Assembly (NCBI RefSeq): GCF_002288305.1
Contig: NZ_CP016779.1
Span: 868,001 to 932,000, forward strand
Direction: 5' to 3'
Origin: Candidatus Nanopelagicus abundans
GTDB taxonomy: Bacteria > Actinomycetota > Actinomycetes > Nanopelagicales > Nanopelagicaceae
DNA length: 64,000 nucleotides
Shown here: positions 7,770 through 19,022 of the stretch, piece after piece
How positions within the stretch are numbered: the first letter of the stretch is position 1
Layout of the letters: every line of letters begins with the position of its first letter
Made by a program: the position numbers and the translations under genes
Notes under the pieces: generated by a model
Database searches by the model: none
What the model saw: only the letters and a program-made list of their open reading frames with translations
What the model was told of the DNA's origin: nothing

Positions 7770-7781
7770 TACTCTTACCCT
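7770..7781 (+). promoter_or_regulatory. -10 element TACTCT for aldehyde dehydrogenase
   Basis: TACTCT at 7770-7775, then 6 bases, then the ATG at 7782. This supports the start at 7782 over the upstream in-frame ATG at 7758. Confidence 0.5.
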
Positions 7782-9245
7782 ATGAGCGCAGATGCCACCT
7801 TTGAAAAGTTTGATCCAGCAACTGGTGCGGTGATCACAACGTACAAGAACTTTTCACAAGCTGAAGTTTTTGCAGCCGTTGGTGCTGCTGGGCTTGCTGC
7901 AATTAGATGGAATGAGTTTGGCTTTACTGCACGCAAGCGAGTTTTGCTTAAGTGGGCCTCGTATATAACAAATAATCAAAAGGAGATTGCTAATTTAGTA
8001 GCAACTGAGTGTGGTAAACCAATTGGGGATGCATCCCTTGAAGTTTCTATTTCAATTGATAACTTAGCCTGGGCAGCAAAGCATGCACAGCAAATAATGA
8101 GCAAGCAAGTTAGACCATCAGGATTACTAATGTTTAATATGAAGGCGCAGGTGCAAAGATCACCCCTTGGTGTTGTGGGAGTAATTGGTCCGTGGAATTA
8201 TCCAATCTTTACCCCAATGGGCTCTATTGCATACGCACTAGCTGCAGCCAATGCAGTTGTATTTAAACCATCTGAGTTCACACCCGGTGTTGGCAAGTGG
8301 CTAGCTGATTCATTTGCACAAATCGCACCCTTTGAAAATATCTTAACTACCATAACTGGATTACCAGATACAGGTAGGGCGCTTACTCAATCTAAAGTTA
8401 ATAAAGTCTCCTTTACCGGTTCAACTAGAACTGCTAAAAAAGTTGCAGCCTCCTGTGCTGAGCAAATGATTCCGGTAGTACTTGAGTGTGGTGGAAAAGA
8501 TCCAGTAATTGTTGCCCATGATGCTGATATAAAACTTGCTGCTGAATACGCCCTCTGGTCTGCGATGGCAAATGCTGGCCAATCTTGTATCGGGGCTGAG
8601 CGAGTTTATGTTGTTGAATCAGTTGCTGATGAATTTATCGAAACTATTGTTGATATGGCAAAAAAGATTAAGCCTGGACAAAGTTATGGCCCTGCCACAA
8701 TGCCATCACAACTTAATGTAATTCAATCTCATCTAGATGATGCTAAAGCAAAAGGTGCTAAGTTTTTATTAGGTGGGTCAGACTCAATTAAGGGCGCCTT
8801 TGTTGAGCCAGTGATTATGGTTGATGTGCCTGAGGATTCATTAGCAATGACTGATGAAACCTTTGGACCAACTCTTGCAATAAATAAGGTTATGAATACC
8901 GATGAAGCGATCAAGTTATCTAATGCAAGTAGTTATGGCTTAGCAGCGGCAGTATTTTCAAAGCGGGAGGGTGAGAAGATTGCGTCAAAGCTTGCCTGCG
9001 GAATGGTTTCAATTAACTCAGTATTTTTATTTGCAGCAATTGCTGCTGTGCCATTTGGCGGGGTTAAAGACTCTGGCTACGGACGTATCCATGGGGCTGA
9101 AGGCTTACTTGAATACACCTACGCAAGATCTGTTGTTAAGACTCGATTTAAGATTCCACTTAGATTTACTACCTTTAAGCGAACTAAATTATCTGAAAAA
9201 ATACTTACTTTGTTGATTAAAAAACTGTACGGCAGAAGAAAGTAA
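7782..9245 (+). CDS. NAD(P)-dependent aldehyde dehydrogenase
   Basis: From the ATG at 7782 the protein has 487 residues, normal for the ALDH superfamily. Visible landmarks are PWNYP and KPSEFTPG (cofactor side), FTGSTRTAK, the general-base segment LECGGKDP, the catalytic cysteine in NAGQSC, and ETFGP near the C-terminal third. It oxidises an aldehyde to the acid with NAD(P)+. The family position (succinate-semialdehyde or benzaldehyde dehydrogenase-like) is not certain. The frame is open upstream to 7659, but those codons are antisense to the hydrolase. It is a single-gene unit converging on the MalY-like gene. Confidence 0.9.
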   Translation: MSADATFEKFDPATGAVITTYKNFSQAEVFAAVGAAGLAAIRWNEFGFTARKRVLLKWASYITNNQKEIANLVATECGKPIGDASLEVSISIDNLAWAAKHAQQIMSKQVRPSGLLMFNMKAQVQRSPLGVVGVIGPWNYPIFTPMGSIAYALAAANAVVFKPSEFTPGVGKWLADSFAQIAPFENILTTITGLPDTGRALTQSKVNKVSFTGSTRTAKKVAASCAEQMIPVVLECGGKDPVIVAHDADIKLAAEYALWSAMANAGQSCIGAERVYVVESVADEFIETIVDMAKKIKPGQSYGPATMPSQLNVIQSHLDDAKAKGAKFLLGGSDSIKGAFVEPVIMVDVPEDSLAMTDETFGPTLAINKVMNTDEAIKLSNASSYGLAAAVFSKREGEKIASKLACGMVSINSVFLFAAIAAVPFGGVKDSGYGRIHGAEGLLEYTYARSVVKTRFKIPLRFTTFKRTKLSEKILTLLIKKLYGRRK

Positions 9246-9246
9246 A

Positions 9247-10395
9247 TTATAAAACTTTAATAAGCCGTTCAAATGCCTGATTAATAATTTCTTCACTTGT
9301 ACCAAAGTTAAACCTTACAAAGTTTGAATGCTTAGGTCCGTATAAAACTCCAGCGTTAAGGGCTAACTTACTTCGTTCTAAAATCTGAGCAGCCGGATCA
9401 CTACCTAGCCCTAAAGAGCTAACATCAAACCATGCTAGGTAACCAAAATCAGGGATACGATATTTAATAGTAGGTATTTTGGTATCAATTAATTTTTTAA
9501 CTAAATTTCTATTCTCATCAAGAGTAATTAACACGCCATCTAACCACTCCTCAGAATCACTATATGCTGAAGTAGAGGCAACTGCTCCAAATAAAGACGC
9601 CCGCCAGGTTACTGCTGGTGGCATAGTATTTATCTTCTCTTTTAATTTAATTGATTCAGTAATGATTAACGCACACTTTAATCCAGCAAAATTAAAAGAC
9701 TTACTTGCGCTAGTAATTATTATTCCAACCTCTTTTGCATTATCACTTACTGATAAGAAAGGGAAAAACTCTTTTTTGTTAAAGGTTAATGGGCCATGAA
9801 TCTCATCACTTAAGACAATGACGCCATACTTTTTAGCAAGTATTGCTACTGTTTCTAACTCTGATCGAGTATGGATAATTCCAACTGGATTATGTGGGTG
9901 ACATAAAATATGTAGTTTTACACCTTTTGCATACTCACGCTCGATCGCCTCTAAATCTAATTTATAATTTAGCCCATCCTCAGCCAGTGGTACATCAACT
10001 AGCTCTGCGTGAACCTCTGCGATCCATTTCCAGATATTTTCATATACAGGTGAGTTAAGCATTACCTTATCGCCAGCTTTAATAAGAGTGCGCATTACTT
10101 CAACAATTCCAACACCGACATCTGTTGCCATTCTCATCTGAGTTATATCAGGTTGCCAGCTCCATCGGCTTTTAGAAAATTTAGCGAATGCTTCAAATAA
10201 CTCAGGAAATGCACCTAAGTAACCAGTGTCTGATCTATCGAGCATGTCTTGCAGGCCAGCTTTAACAGCAGGTGCCATTGGAAAATCCATTTCAGCAACT
10301 GGTAGAGGTAGGACATCACTTGGATATTGCCGCCACTTAGAGCTTTTTCGCTTTCGTAATTCTTCAAGTACTAAAGCGCGTACTGCTTTTGTCAT
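9247..10395 (-). CDS. MalY/PatB-family PLP aminotransferase (cystathionine beta-lyase-like)
   Basis: This 382-residue fold-type I PLP enzyme has an N-terminal LPVAEMDFP, a typical MalY/PatB opening. HPHNPVG and LSDEIHGP are PLP-contact segments, SASKSFN contains the Schiff-base lysine, and FVRFNFGTS carries the substrate-carboxylate arginine. Members of this subgroup mostly act as C-S beta-lyases (cystathionine or cystine) rather than as aminotransferases. The role is likely sulfur amino-acid metabolism. Its stop is 1 base from that of the aldehyde dehydrogenase (convergent). The 204 bases before its start contain AT-rich promoter sequence for it and for the FAH-family gene. Confidence 0.85.
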   Translation of the reverse strand: MTKAVRALVLEELRKRKSSKWRQYPSDVLPLPVAEMDFPMAPAVKAGLQDMLDRSDTGYLGAFPELFEAFAKFSKSRWSWQPDITQMRMATDVGVGIVEVMRTLIKAGDKVMLNSPVYENIWKWIAEVHAELVDVPLAEDGLNYKLDLEAIEREYAKGVKLHILCHPHNPVGIIHTRSELETVAILAKKYGVIVLSDEIHGPLTFNKKEFFPFLSVSDNAKEVGIIITSASKSFNFAGLKCALIITESIKLKEKINTMPPAVTWRASLFGAVASTSAYSDSEEWLDGVLITLDENRNLVKKLIDTKIPTIKYRIPDFGYLAWFDVSSLGLGSDPAAQILERSKLALNAGVLYGPKHSNFVRFNFGTSEEIINQAFERLIKVL

Positions 10396-10599
10396 GGTCG
10401 TTAGTATGCCACTAAAACAAACGCATTTATATACATTTAGTAAGTATCTCGGCCAGTAAAAGTGATTATTTCTACCACTTTCTTCGCATGCCCAGTAATC
10501 CTGATCATAATTACTCTGAAATAATGAACAAAATTTTATGTTAAAGTCTTCATATTAACTATTTATATAAGACTTAATCTAAATAGAGAAGTAGGAAAA

Positions 10600-11463
10600 A
10601 TGAGAATTGCACGGTTAGGTGAGTTAAATAAAGAAAAGCCTGCCGTAATTATCTCAGATACCGAGGCAGTCTTTGTTGATGACCTGATCCCTGATTTTAA
10701 CCGTGCTGAGTTAGAAAATGGCGCTATTGCTAAATTACAAAAAGCAGATTTAAGTAGCAGAAGCAAGGTAGTAATTACTGATTACCGAATTGGTTCACCA
10801 GTTGCTAGGCCGACAAAAGTTATTTGCGTTGGATTAAATTATGCAAAGCATGCCTTTGAATCATTTATGGAGCCATCGCCTGAGCCAATAGTCTTTATGA
10901 AAGCTCCAGACAGTGTTGTTGGACCAAATGATGACATTGTTATTCCACCAAATTCCTTAAAAACAGATTATGAAGCAGAACTTTGTGTAGTAATTGGAAA
11001 AAATGCCCTCTACCTTAAATCTGAAGAGCAGGCAGCTGAGCACATACTTGGTTACACAATCTCTCAAGATGTGTCAGAGCGCCACTGGCAAGTTGAACGA
11101 AGTGGTCAATGGATGAAGGGAAAATCATTTCCAACATTTAATCCAATGGGCCCATGGATAGTAACTGCAGAGGAACTTGCAGAGAAAAAACTATCGCCAA
11201 GTAATCTATCTTTAAGTTGCACAGTTGATGGAGAGTTAAGACAAAACTCGAGTACTAGTGATTTAATCTTTGGGATTAATCATTGCATTTGGTATATCTC
11301 ACAATTCATGGAGCTAAAGGCCGGTGATGTGATTAATACTGGAACACCGGGGGGTGTTGGTATGGGACTTAAACCAGAGAAATTCTTAAAAGGTGGCGAA
11401 AGTATTATTACTACAATCGAAGGAATCGGTACGATTAAAAATAAGGTTGTTAACTTTAAGTAA
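10600..11463 (+). CDS. Fumarylacetoacetate hydrolase (FAH) family protein
   Basis: The 287-residue protein has the FAH C-terminal catalytic domain: GLNYAKH, IVFMKAPDSVVGP, metal-binding acidic residues in YEAELCVVIG, the SQDVSERHWQ segment and TGTPGGVGMG. Family members cleave or isomerise acylpyruvates and related C-C bonds in aromatic-compound and sugar-acid breakdown. The exact substrate cannot be read. The N-terminal 70 residues form the small cap domain. The start is preceded by a purine-rich ribosome site (agtagga) 5 bases away. It is monocistronic, ending 1 base before the convergent small zinc protein. Confidence 0.85.
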   Translation: MRIARLGELNKEKPAVIISDTEAVFVDDLIPDFNRAELENGAIAKLQKADLSSRSKVVITDYRIGSPVARPTKVICVGLNYAKHAFESFMEPSPEPIVFMKAPDSVVGPNDDIVIPPNSLKTDYEAELCVVIGKNALYLKSEEQAAEHILGYTISQDVSERHWQVERSGQWMKGKSFPTFNPMGPWIVTAEELAEKKLSPSNLSLSCTVDGELRQNSSTSDLIFGINHCIWYISQFMELKAGDVINTGTPGGVGMGLKPEKFLKGGESIITTIEGIGTIKNKVVNFK

Positions 11464-11464
11464 T

Positions 11465-11785
11465 CTAATATCTAGGGGCATTTCTAGTTCGTTCAACTTT
11501 CGGCTTTCTCATATTTCGCTTACTCCAACAGATGTTATGCCAATGCCTACGCAGTTCAGCATCATGTTCAAGCCAGGCAACTGTGTGTGGGGTCGCCATT
11601 GGAATCATCTGATCACATCCGGGGCAGCGATATGGTTTATTTGAAGTTGAACCACTAATTTTTCTAACAACAAATATTCCATCATCATGCTCTTCTATCA
11701 CTTCACTAGATGTTGTGATATCACGCTCATCGATAGGAATTAAAGGTTTACCCTTACCCTTTGGCTTACTTTTACGCGGACTCAC
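11465..11785 (-). CDS. Conserved small actinobacterial zinc-binding protein
   Basis: The 106-residue protein has a basic, lysine-rich N-terminus, a middle RCPGCDQMIP (C-x2-C) and later HTVAWLEHD...HWHNICW, ending with arginine-rich VERTRNAPRY. The Cys/His arrangement makes a likely treble-clef zinc site. Closely similar proteins occur across actinobacteria, where they are often labelled ATP/GTP-binding protein without support from nucleotide motifs; I see no Walker motif here either. It starts at a GTG (11785). The basic tails suggest nucleic-acid contact, which is inference only. Confidence 0.7.
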   Translation of the reverse strand: MSPRKSKPKGKGKPLIPIDERDITTSSEVIEEHDDGIFVVRKISGSTSNKPYRCPGCDQMIPMATPHTVAWLEHDAELRRHWHNICWSKRNMRKPKVERTRNAPRY

Positions 11786-11842
11786 AGGTTTATTCTCCCA
11801 AGTGATTTAAGTATTTATTACCAATTACGGCAAGATGTCGCC

Positions 11843-12700
11843 ATGAACACAGCTGCTGCGATCGAAGTCCGTGGTTTAACCAAGAAATATGGCAGCAAGG
11901 TAGCAGTTGCTGGAATTGATTTAACTGTTGAGCGTGGTGAAATATTTGCACTCCTTGGTCCAAATGGTGCTGGCAAAACTACTACCGTTGAAATTCTAGA
12001 GGGATACCGAGTGGCCAATTCTGGCCAGGTTAGAGTCTTAGGTTTTGATCCAGCAACAAAAGGCGCGGCTGCTCAAAAATGGCGGAATCAAATTGGAATA
12101 GTTTTGCAATCAACTAATGATGCAGCAGATTTAAGTGTTATTGAAACTATTTCGCACTTTGCTAATTACTATGAAAACCCAAGAGATGTTAAACAGGTAA
12201 TTGAAGAGGTTGGCTTGGAAGAAAAAGTTGGCGCAAAGGTGCGAGAGTTATCTGGTGGGCAAAGGCGCAGGTTAGATGTTGCACTGGGCATAATTGGCTC
12301 CCCTGAACTATTGTTTTTAGATGAACCAACAACTGGTTTTGATCCAGAGGCTCGTAGATCCTTTTGGGAATTAATTAGAACTTTAAAATCTGAAGGAACC
12401 ACAATTCTTTTAACAACACATTACTTAGATGAAGCTCAAGCTTTAGCTGATCGAGTTGGTGTTATTAATGAAGGAGTGATTATTGAGATTGCAACCCCAG
12501 ATACTTTAGGTGGACGTAATATGGCACCAGCTAAGGTAACTTGGCTAGAAAATGGCGCCACACAAGAATTATTAACTAAGAATCCAACAGAGGAAGTTTT
12601 AAAATTAAGTCAGCGATTTAATAATCAGATACCTGAGCTTCAAGTACTGCGCCCGAATCTGGAAGAGATATACCTTCGAATGATTGGTGAATTAAAATGA
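11843..12700 (+). CDS. ABC transporter ATP-binding protein (ABC-2 drug/daunorubicin type)
   Basis: The 285-residue nucleotide-binding protein has all motifs: Walker A GPNGAGKTT, Q-loop in GIVLQST, signature LSGGQRRRLDVALG, Walker B LLFLDEPTTGFDP and switch histidine in TTHYLDEA. The C-terminal 70 residues form the extension typical of exporters in the ABC-2 family. It works with the permease encoded next, whose start overlaps its stop by 4 bases. A CAAGAT hexamer ends 6 bases before the ATG, so its message may be leaderless. The substrate is unknown. Confidence 0.9.
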   Translation: MNTAAAIEVRGLTKKYGSKVAVAGIDLTVERGEIFALLGPNGAGKTTTVEILEGYRVANSGQVRVLGFDPATKGAAAQKWRNQIGIVLQSTNDAADLSVIETISHFANYYENPRDVKQVIEEVGLEEKVGAKVRELSGGQRRRLDVALGIIGSPELLFLDEPTTGFDPEARRSFWELIRTLKSEGTTILLTTHYLDEAQALADRVGVINEGVIIEIATPDTLGGRNMAPAKVTWLENGATQELLTKNPTEEVLKLSQRFNNQIPELQVLRPNLEEIYLRMIGELK

Positions 12701-13491
12701 ATACCTTAAAAGAAACTTTACGTATTGGCGTGCTTCGAAGTTTGCTTGAAGTGAAGCAATTTATGCGCCAGCGTGAATCTGTGGTCTTCACCTTATTTTT
12801 TCCAGTAATCCTGCTATTCATTTTTGGTACTGTTTTTAAAGACACTATCGCCCCAGGAGTTACCTTCAGCCAATACTTTGTGGCAGGAATGATCGCATCT
12901 GGTTTAGTTAATACTGGTTTTCAACAACTTGCGATCACAATTCCAATGGAGCGAGATGATGGAACATTAAAACGCTTGCGCGGAACGCCAATGTCGGTTT
13001 CTTCATACTTTATTGGTAAGGCACTTCTGGTAACGATTTTAATGATTGTCCAAACCATATTGTTACTATTTTTTGGCTCAGTAGTTTTTGATCTTAACCT
13101 ACCAACTGATCCAATGCTTTGGTGGAATTTTACTTGGCTAGTAATCCTAGGAAGTGCTTGCTCTACCGTTCTTGGGATTGCATTTTCAGTTGTGCCAAAA
13201 AGTGGTCGCGGAGCATCTGCTGTGGTCTCACCGATAGTAATTATTCTTCAGTTTTTTAGTGGCGTATTTTTTGTTTTCACGTCCCTTCCAGTTTGGATGC
13301 AACAGTTTGCTGCCCTGTTTCCACTTAAGTGGTTAACACAGGGAATGCGTTCCGTATTTTTACCAGAAGATTTTGCTACGCAAGAGGTAGCCGGTGATTG
13401 GGAACTTGGTAAGACTGCTTTAATACTTATCATTTGGTTGGTTTTAGGCTTACTTGTCTCAATTAAAACATTTAAATGGAGTAGGCAATGA
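12697..13491 (+). CDS. ABC-2 type transporter permease
   Basis: The 264-residue membrane protein has six hydrophobic segments and the ABC-2 signature region around GTLKRLRGTPMSVSSYFIGK between helices 2 and 3. It forms the membrane half of the exporter with the ATPase encoded just upstream (4-base overlap), and its own stop overlaps the start of the secreted protein gene. Such pairs usually export drugs, lipids or polysaccharide precursors. The attached small secreted gene could be a partner or a passenger; nothing in sequence decides this. Confidence 0.88.
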   Translation: MNTLKETLRIGVLRSLLEVKQFMRQRESVVFTLFFPVILLFIFGTVFKDTIAPGVTFSQYFVAGMIASGLVNTGFQQLAITIPMERDDGTLKRLRGTPMSVSSYFIGKALLVTILMIVQTILLLFFGSVVFDLNLPTDPMLWWNFTWLVILGSACSTVLGIAFSVVPKSGRGASAVVSPIVIILQFFSGVFFVFTSLPVWMQQFAALFPLKWLTQGMRSVFLPEDFATQEVAGDWELGKTALILIIWLVLGLLVSIKTFKWSRQ

Positions 13492-14213
13492 AAATAAAAA
13501 TATTAGTATCTGTTTTACTAGCTACTACATTATTTACCACCAGCTCCTCTGCAGTAACGCCTACGCCAAAACCAACTGCAAAGGTAAGTAAGAAAGCAAC
13601 TCCAAAACCAGCTGTATCAGCTAAGCCAGCAAGTTCTAAACCAAGTGTAAGTTCAAAAACGACTGCAACTAAAAAACCTACTAAGAAGCCTGTAAAGAAA
13701 AAGAAGAAGGTTAAGAAGACTGCTACGCCAATCCCATCACCTTCACCTATTTGGCCACCAGTTGGATTTACTTCTAAGGGTGGAATCTATGCAAAAATTC
13801 CAACTGGTAAAGAATTATTGGGTTTACTTTCAGCAAAGGTTAAATTAGCTGATGATGTAAAAAAATGTGAGAAAAATGCTTGTGGGGCTGTTGTTGTAGC
13901 TGCAGATATTCAATGCCGTTGGTGGGAAATTAGGTCCACCGTATCAATGATTGATCCTGCAGATCCTGCTAAGAAATTACTGCTTGGAAGCCTTCGAACT
14001 ACCTATAACTCACTAAGTCCTAAAACTTATGCAAACATATTATTAATAAGTGATGAGCCTTTATATTTACCAGCAGCTATAGATCCTGCGACAAATCAAG
14101 AGTTAGCACCAGTTGTCAGAACTGGCATTTCAATTGGAGGAATTTCTGCAACCTGCCATAAGGCAACTACTAATGAAACAATTCCAACTAGTATTTATAC
14201 TCCTTTTAAATAA
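13488..14213 (+). CDS. Secreted Lys/Pro-rich protein of unknown function
   Basis: The 241-residue protein starts with a signal peptide (about residues 1-22, ending SSSA) and then a roughly 65-residue low-complexity stretch of lysine, proline, threonine and serine, including a run of KKPVKKKKKVKK. A compact C-terminal domain follows (about 95-241) with four cysteines (KKCEKNAC, IQCRWW, SATCHK), plausibly two disulfides outside the cell. The cationic linker could hold it against the anionic cell wall. It is coupled by a 4-base overlap to the ABC-2 permease gene. I do not recognise the folded domain. Confidence 0.7.
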   Translation: MKIKILVSVLLATTLFTTSSSAVTPTPKPTAKVSKKATPKPAVSAKPASSKPSVSSKTTATKKPTKKPVKKKKKVKKTATPIPSPSPIWPPVGFTSKGGIYAKIPTGKELLGLLSAKVKLADDVKKCEKNACGAVVVAADIQCRWWEIRSTVSMIDPADPAKKLLLGSLRTTYNSLSPKTYANILLISDEPLYLPAAIDPATNQELAPVVRTGISIGGISATCHKATTNETIPTSIYTPFK

Positions 14214-14227
14214 AGATCGGGGATAAA

Positions 14228-14548
14228 TTGCTCGGGGGTATTAATAACGGTTTGTATTTAATATCTTTATCGGGCTTCTTAGTTGTAGCCGTATTAGCAC
14301 TAATTCTTAGGTGGGCTTTTTCTCACAACAACTCTTTGATTGAAAAAGATAAAGTAATTGGATCAGAGGATCAGTATGGGTTACTGAAAGTTGCCCATAG
14401 CCCTAAAAATCATATTGAAGGTGAAATGATGCGACAGAAATTAATTGCTGTTGGTATTAAAGCAACACTTTCACAAACTAAGGATGGTCCTAGAATTTTA
14501 GTATTTGAAAAAGACTTAAAGATTGCAAAAGCAACTATAAATAGTTAG
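14228..14548 (+). CDS. Membrane-anchored protein with DUF2007-like signal-transducing domain
   Basis: The 106-residue protein opens with one membrane helix (about residues 11-30, SLSGFLVVAVLALILRWAF) and ends with a small alpha/beta unit (LLKVAHSPKNHIEGEMMRQK...ILVFEKDLKIAKATI). That unit resembles the DUF2007 putative signal-transducing domain, which has an ACT/PII-like layout. The start is a TTG at 14228 with a gggga ribosome site nearby; this choice is moderately certain. It is the last gene of the ABC-2 operon and overlaps the convergent cobalamin adenosyltransferase end by 4 bases. Confidence 0.6.
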   Translation: MLGGINNGLYLISLSGFLVVAVLALILRWAFSHNNSLIEKDKVIGSEDQYGLLKVAHSPKNHIEGEMMRQKLIAVGIKATLSQTKDGPRILVFEKDLKIAKATINS

Positions 14549-15120
14549 CGATTTGCGCCAGGAACCCAAAGCTGATCACCGATTTCTTTATTTGCAGTTC
14601 GGGCTAAAACAAATAAAAGATCAGATAAACGATTTAAGTATTTTGCTGTAACTGGATTTACCCCACCGCCAAATGAATGAATAGCATGCCAAGTATTTCG
14701 CTCAGCACGCCTAACCACAGTTCTTGCAACATGTAGTAACGCTGATGCGGGGGTTCCAGATGGAAGTACAAAAGTACGAAGTGGTTGTAAAGACTCATTG
14801 TATTTATCAATTTGCTTCTCAAGATAATCAATTTGTGATTCTAAAACTCTTAATGGCTCTATAGTTGGATTATCAACTATTGGTGTACAAAGATCTGCGC
14901 CAACATCAAATAAATCGTTTTGAATTCTGACTAGAAGTTTTGTAATTTCATCATCTTTAATACCACCGAGTGCTAATACAACTCCGATTGCAGAGTTAGC
15001 TTCATCGACGGTGGCATATGCCTCAAGGCGTGGATCATTTTTTGAGGTTCTACTCATATCCCCTAGTGAGGTAGTTCCATCATCACCGGTTTTTGTGTAG
15101 ATACGGGTTAAATTAACCAT
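14545..15120 (-). CDS. Cob(I)alamin adenosyltransferase, PduO type
   Basis: The 191-residue protein opens with the PduO-type ATP-binding motif [15 protein letters not shown] and carries the later conserved [10 protein letters not shown] and [14 protein letters not shown] segments. It moves the adenosyl group of ATP to cob(I)alamin, making adenosylcobalamin in the cytoplasm. Its position head-to-head with murA next to the atp operon is shared with mycobacteria. No cobalamin-dependent enzyme lies in this window, so its client is elsewhere. Confidence 0.9.
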   Translation of the reverse strand: MVNLTRIYTKTGDDGTTSLGDMSRTSKNDPRLEAYATVDEANSAIGVVLALGGIKDDEITKLLVRIQNDLFDVGADLCTPIVDNPTIEPLRVLESQIDYLEKQIDKYNESLQPLRTFVLPSGTPASALLHVARTVVRRAERNTWHAIHSFGGGVNPVTAKYLNRLSDLLFVLARTANKEIGDQLWVPGANR

Positions 15121-15132
15121 GAACTCACCCTA
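15121..15132 (-). promoter_or_regulatory. -10 element TAGGGT for cobalamin adenosyltransferase
   Basis: On the reverse strand TAGGGT (15132-15127) ends 6 bases before the ATG at 15120. It lies in the short divergent spacer shared with murA. Confidence 0.45.
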
Positions 15133-15157
15133 CCTTAAGCAATTACAATGGGGAATT

Positions 15158-16414
15158 ATGGAACGACTACGGGTAGTTGGAGGTGCCAGATTATCTGGCA
15201 CGGTTCGTGTTTTTGGAGCCAAAAACTCAGCGCTTAAATTAATGGCGGCAACATTACTGGCCCCTGGTGAATCAAAAATAACAAATCTACCTGCAATCGC
15301 AGATGTTGATTACATGGCGGAGTTATTAACTAGGTTGGGATGTAGTGTTAAAGTAAATAATGAATTACATGAAGTAATTATTGCGGTGCCAAAAAAATTA
15401 GGTCATAGAGCAGATTATGACTTAGTGCGAAAGATGCGCGCATCAATAAATGTATTAGGGCCACTAATTGCTAGAGAGTTAGTTGCTGAAGTAGCACTAC
15501 CTGGTGGAGATGCAATTGGATCTAGAGGACTTGATTTTCACATTAATGGTTTAAAAGATATGGGAGCAGAAATTCACTCCGAGCATGGCTTTGTTATTGC
15601 TAGAGCATCTAACGGAATTAAGGGCGCGGCTATCACATTAGAGTTCCCAAGTGTTGGCGCTACTGAAAATATTATGACTGCAGCAACTTTGGCAACTGGT
15701 AGGACCACAATTGATAACGCAGCTCGTGAACCAGATGTAGTAGATCTAGGTGAGTTTCTAATTGCAATGGGCGCAAAAATAACTGGACTTGGTACCCATA
15801 CCATCACTATTGATGGTGTTAAAGAATTAAAACCAGCAACACATGCCACATTAGCTGATCGAATTGTTTCTGGAACTTGGGCCTTTGCTGCTGCAATGAC
15901 TAAAGGTGATATCACAATTGAAAATGGGCGAGTAGATCATCTTGAGGTGCCACTTGATAAGTTAGTTGAAGCAGGGGCGGTAGTAACAACTACAAGTAAT
16001 GGATTTAGGGTAAAGATGGATAAACGCCCAATTGCAGTTGATGTGGCAACACTTCCCTATCCAGGTTTTCCAACTGATTTACAACCAATGGTAATCGCTC
16101 TAAATGCAATTGCTGAGGGCACATCCTTAGTAACTGAAAATGTATTTGAGGGAAGATTTATGTTTGTAAATGAGTTACTTAGGTTAGGTGCAAACATCCA
16201 AGTTGATGGTCATCATGCTGCGATTACTGGTATCTCTGAGTTATCAGCTGCCCCAGTTGCTGCCACAGATATTAGAGCTGGCGCAGGCTTAGTTTTAGCA
16301 GCATTAGCCAGCGATGGAATAACAATTATTGAAGATGCCTACCATATTGATCGCGGCTATCCAGACTTTCCAGTTCAACTTCAATCACTCGGAGCAGATG
16401 TAACTAGAGTTTAA
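15158..16414 (+). CDS. murA: UDP-N-acetylglucosamine 1-carboxyvinyltransferase
   Basis: MurA transfers enolpyruvate from PEP to UDP-GlcNAc, the first committed step of peptidoglycan synthesis. The 418-residue protein from the ATG at 15158 begins [14 protein letters not shown] and includes FGAKNSALK (catalytic lysine region), [18 protein letters not shown] and the terminal DRGYPDFP. The residue at the usual fosfomycin-target cysteine position needs an alignment to call; mycobacteria have Asp there. An in-frame ATG at 15119 overlaps the divergent gene and adds 13 non-conserved residues. TACAAT ends 8 bases before the chosen start. Its stop overlaps atpC's stop (convergent). Confidence 0.93.
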   Translation: MERLRVVGGARLSGTVRVFGAKNSALKLMAATLLAPGESKITNLPAIADVDYMAELLTRLGCSVKVNNELHEVIIAVPKKLGHRADYDLVRKMRASINVLGPLIARELVAEVALPGGDAIGSRGLDFHINGLKDMGAEIHSEHGFVIARASNGIKGAAITLEFPSVGATENIMTAATLATGRTTIDNAAREPDVVDLGEFLIAMGAKITGLGTHTITIDGVKELKPATHATLADRIVSGTWAFAAAMTKGDITIENGRVDHLEVPLDKLVEAGAVVTTTSNGFRVKMDKRPIAVDVATLPYPGFPTDLQPMVIALNAIAEGTSLVTENVFEGRFMFVNELLRLGANIQVDGHHAAITGISELSAAPVAATDIRAGAGLVLAALASDGITIIEDAYHIDRGYPDFPVQLQSLGADVTRV

Positions 16415-16671
16415 TTAGCACTCTCACCAAGAATTGATACTCGATTTTTAGAAACTGAAATAAATCCACCGTTAATTACAAAATCATTTGTAGAACCATC
16501 AAATGCTTTTATGGAAACTGTGCCATCTGCTAAAACTCCAAGCAGCGGAGCGTGATCAGGTAGTACACCAAGATCACCTTCGAGTGTGCGAGCAGAAACC
16601 ATTTTGGCTTCCCCACTCCACACCCGCTTCTCTGGTGTAACCACCTCAACCTTTAACAATGATTCAGACAT
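16411..16671 (-). CDS. atpC: ATP synthase epsilon subunit, lacking C-terminal helical domain
   Basis: The epsilon subunit joins the F1 stalk and, in most bacteria, can inhibit ATP hydrolysis through two C-terminal helices. This protein has only 86 residues: the N-terminal beta-sandwich is complete ([46 protein letters not shown]), but it stops at ILGESAN, before where the helical hairpin would begin. The usual length is about 120-140 residues. The end is a clean TAA convergent with murA, so this looks like a natural short form. It follows atpD by 3 bases. Confidence 0.9.
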   Translation of the reverse strand: MSESLLKVEVVTPEKRVWSGEAKMVSARTLEGDLGVLPDHAPLLGVLADGTVSIKAFDGSTNDFVINGGFISVSKNRVSILGESAN

Positions 16672-16674
16672 TTA

Positions 16675-19004
<2,330 letters not shown>

Positions 19005-19022
19005 TTGTTAGCTCTCTTTTCT

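Noticed and set aside
7659-7781. Upstream extension of the aldehyde dehydrogenase
   Set aside because: The codons are antisense to the hydrolase and not family-like; a -10 element marks 7782 as the start.
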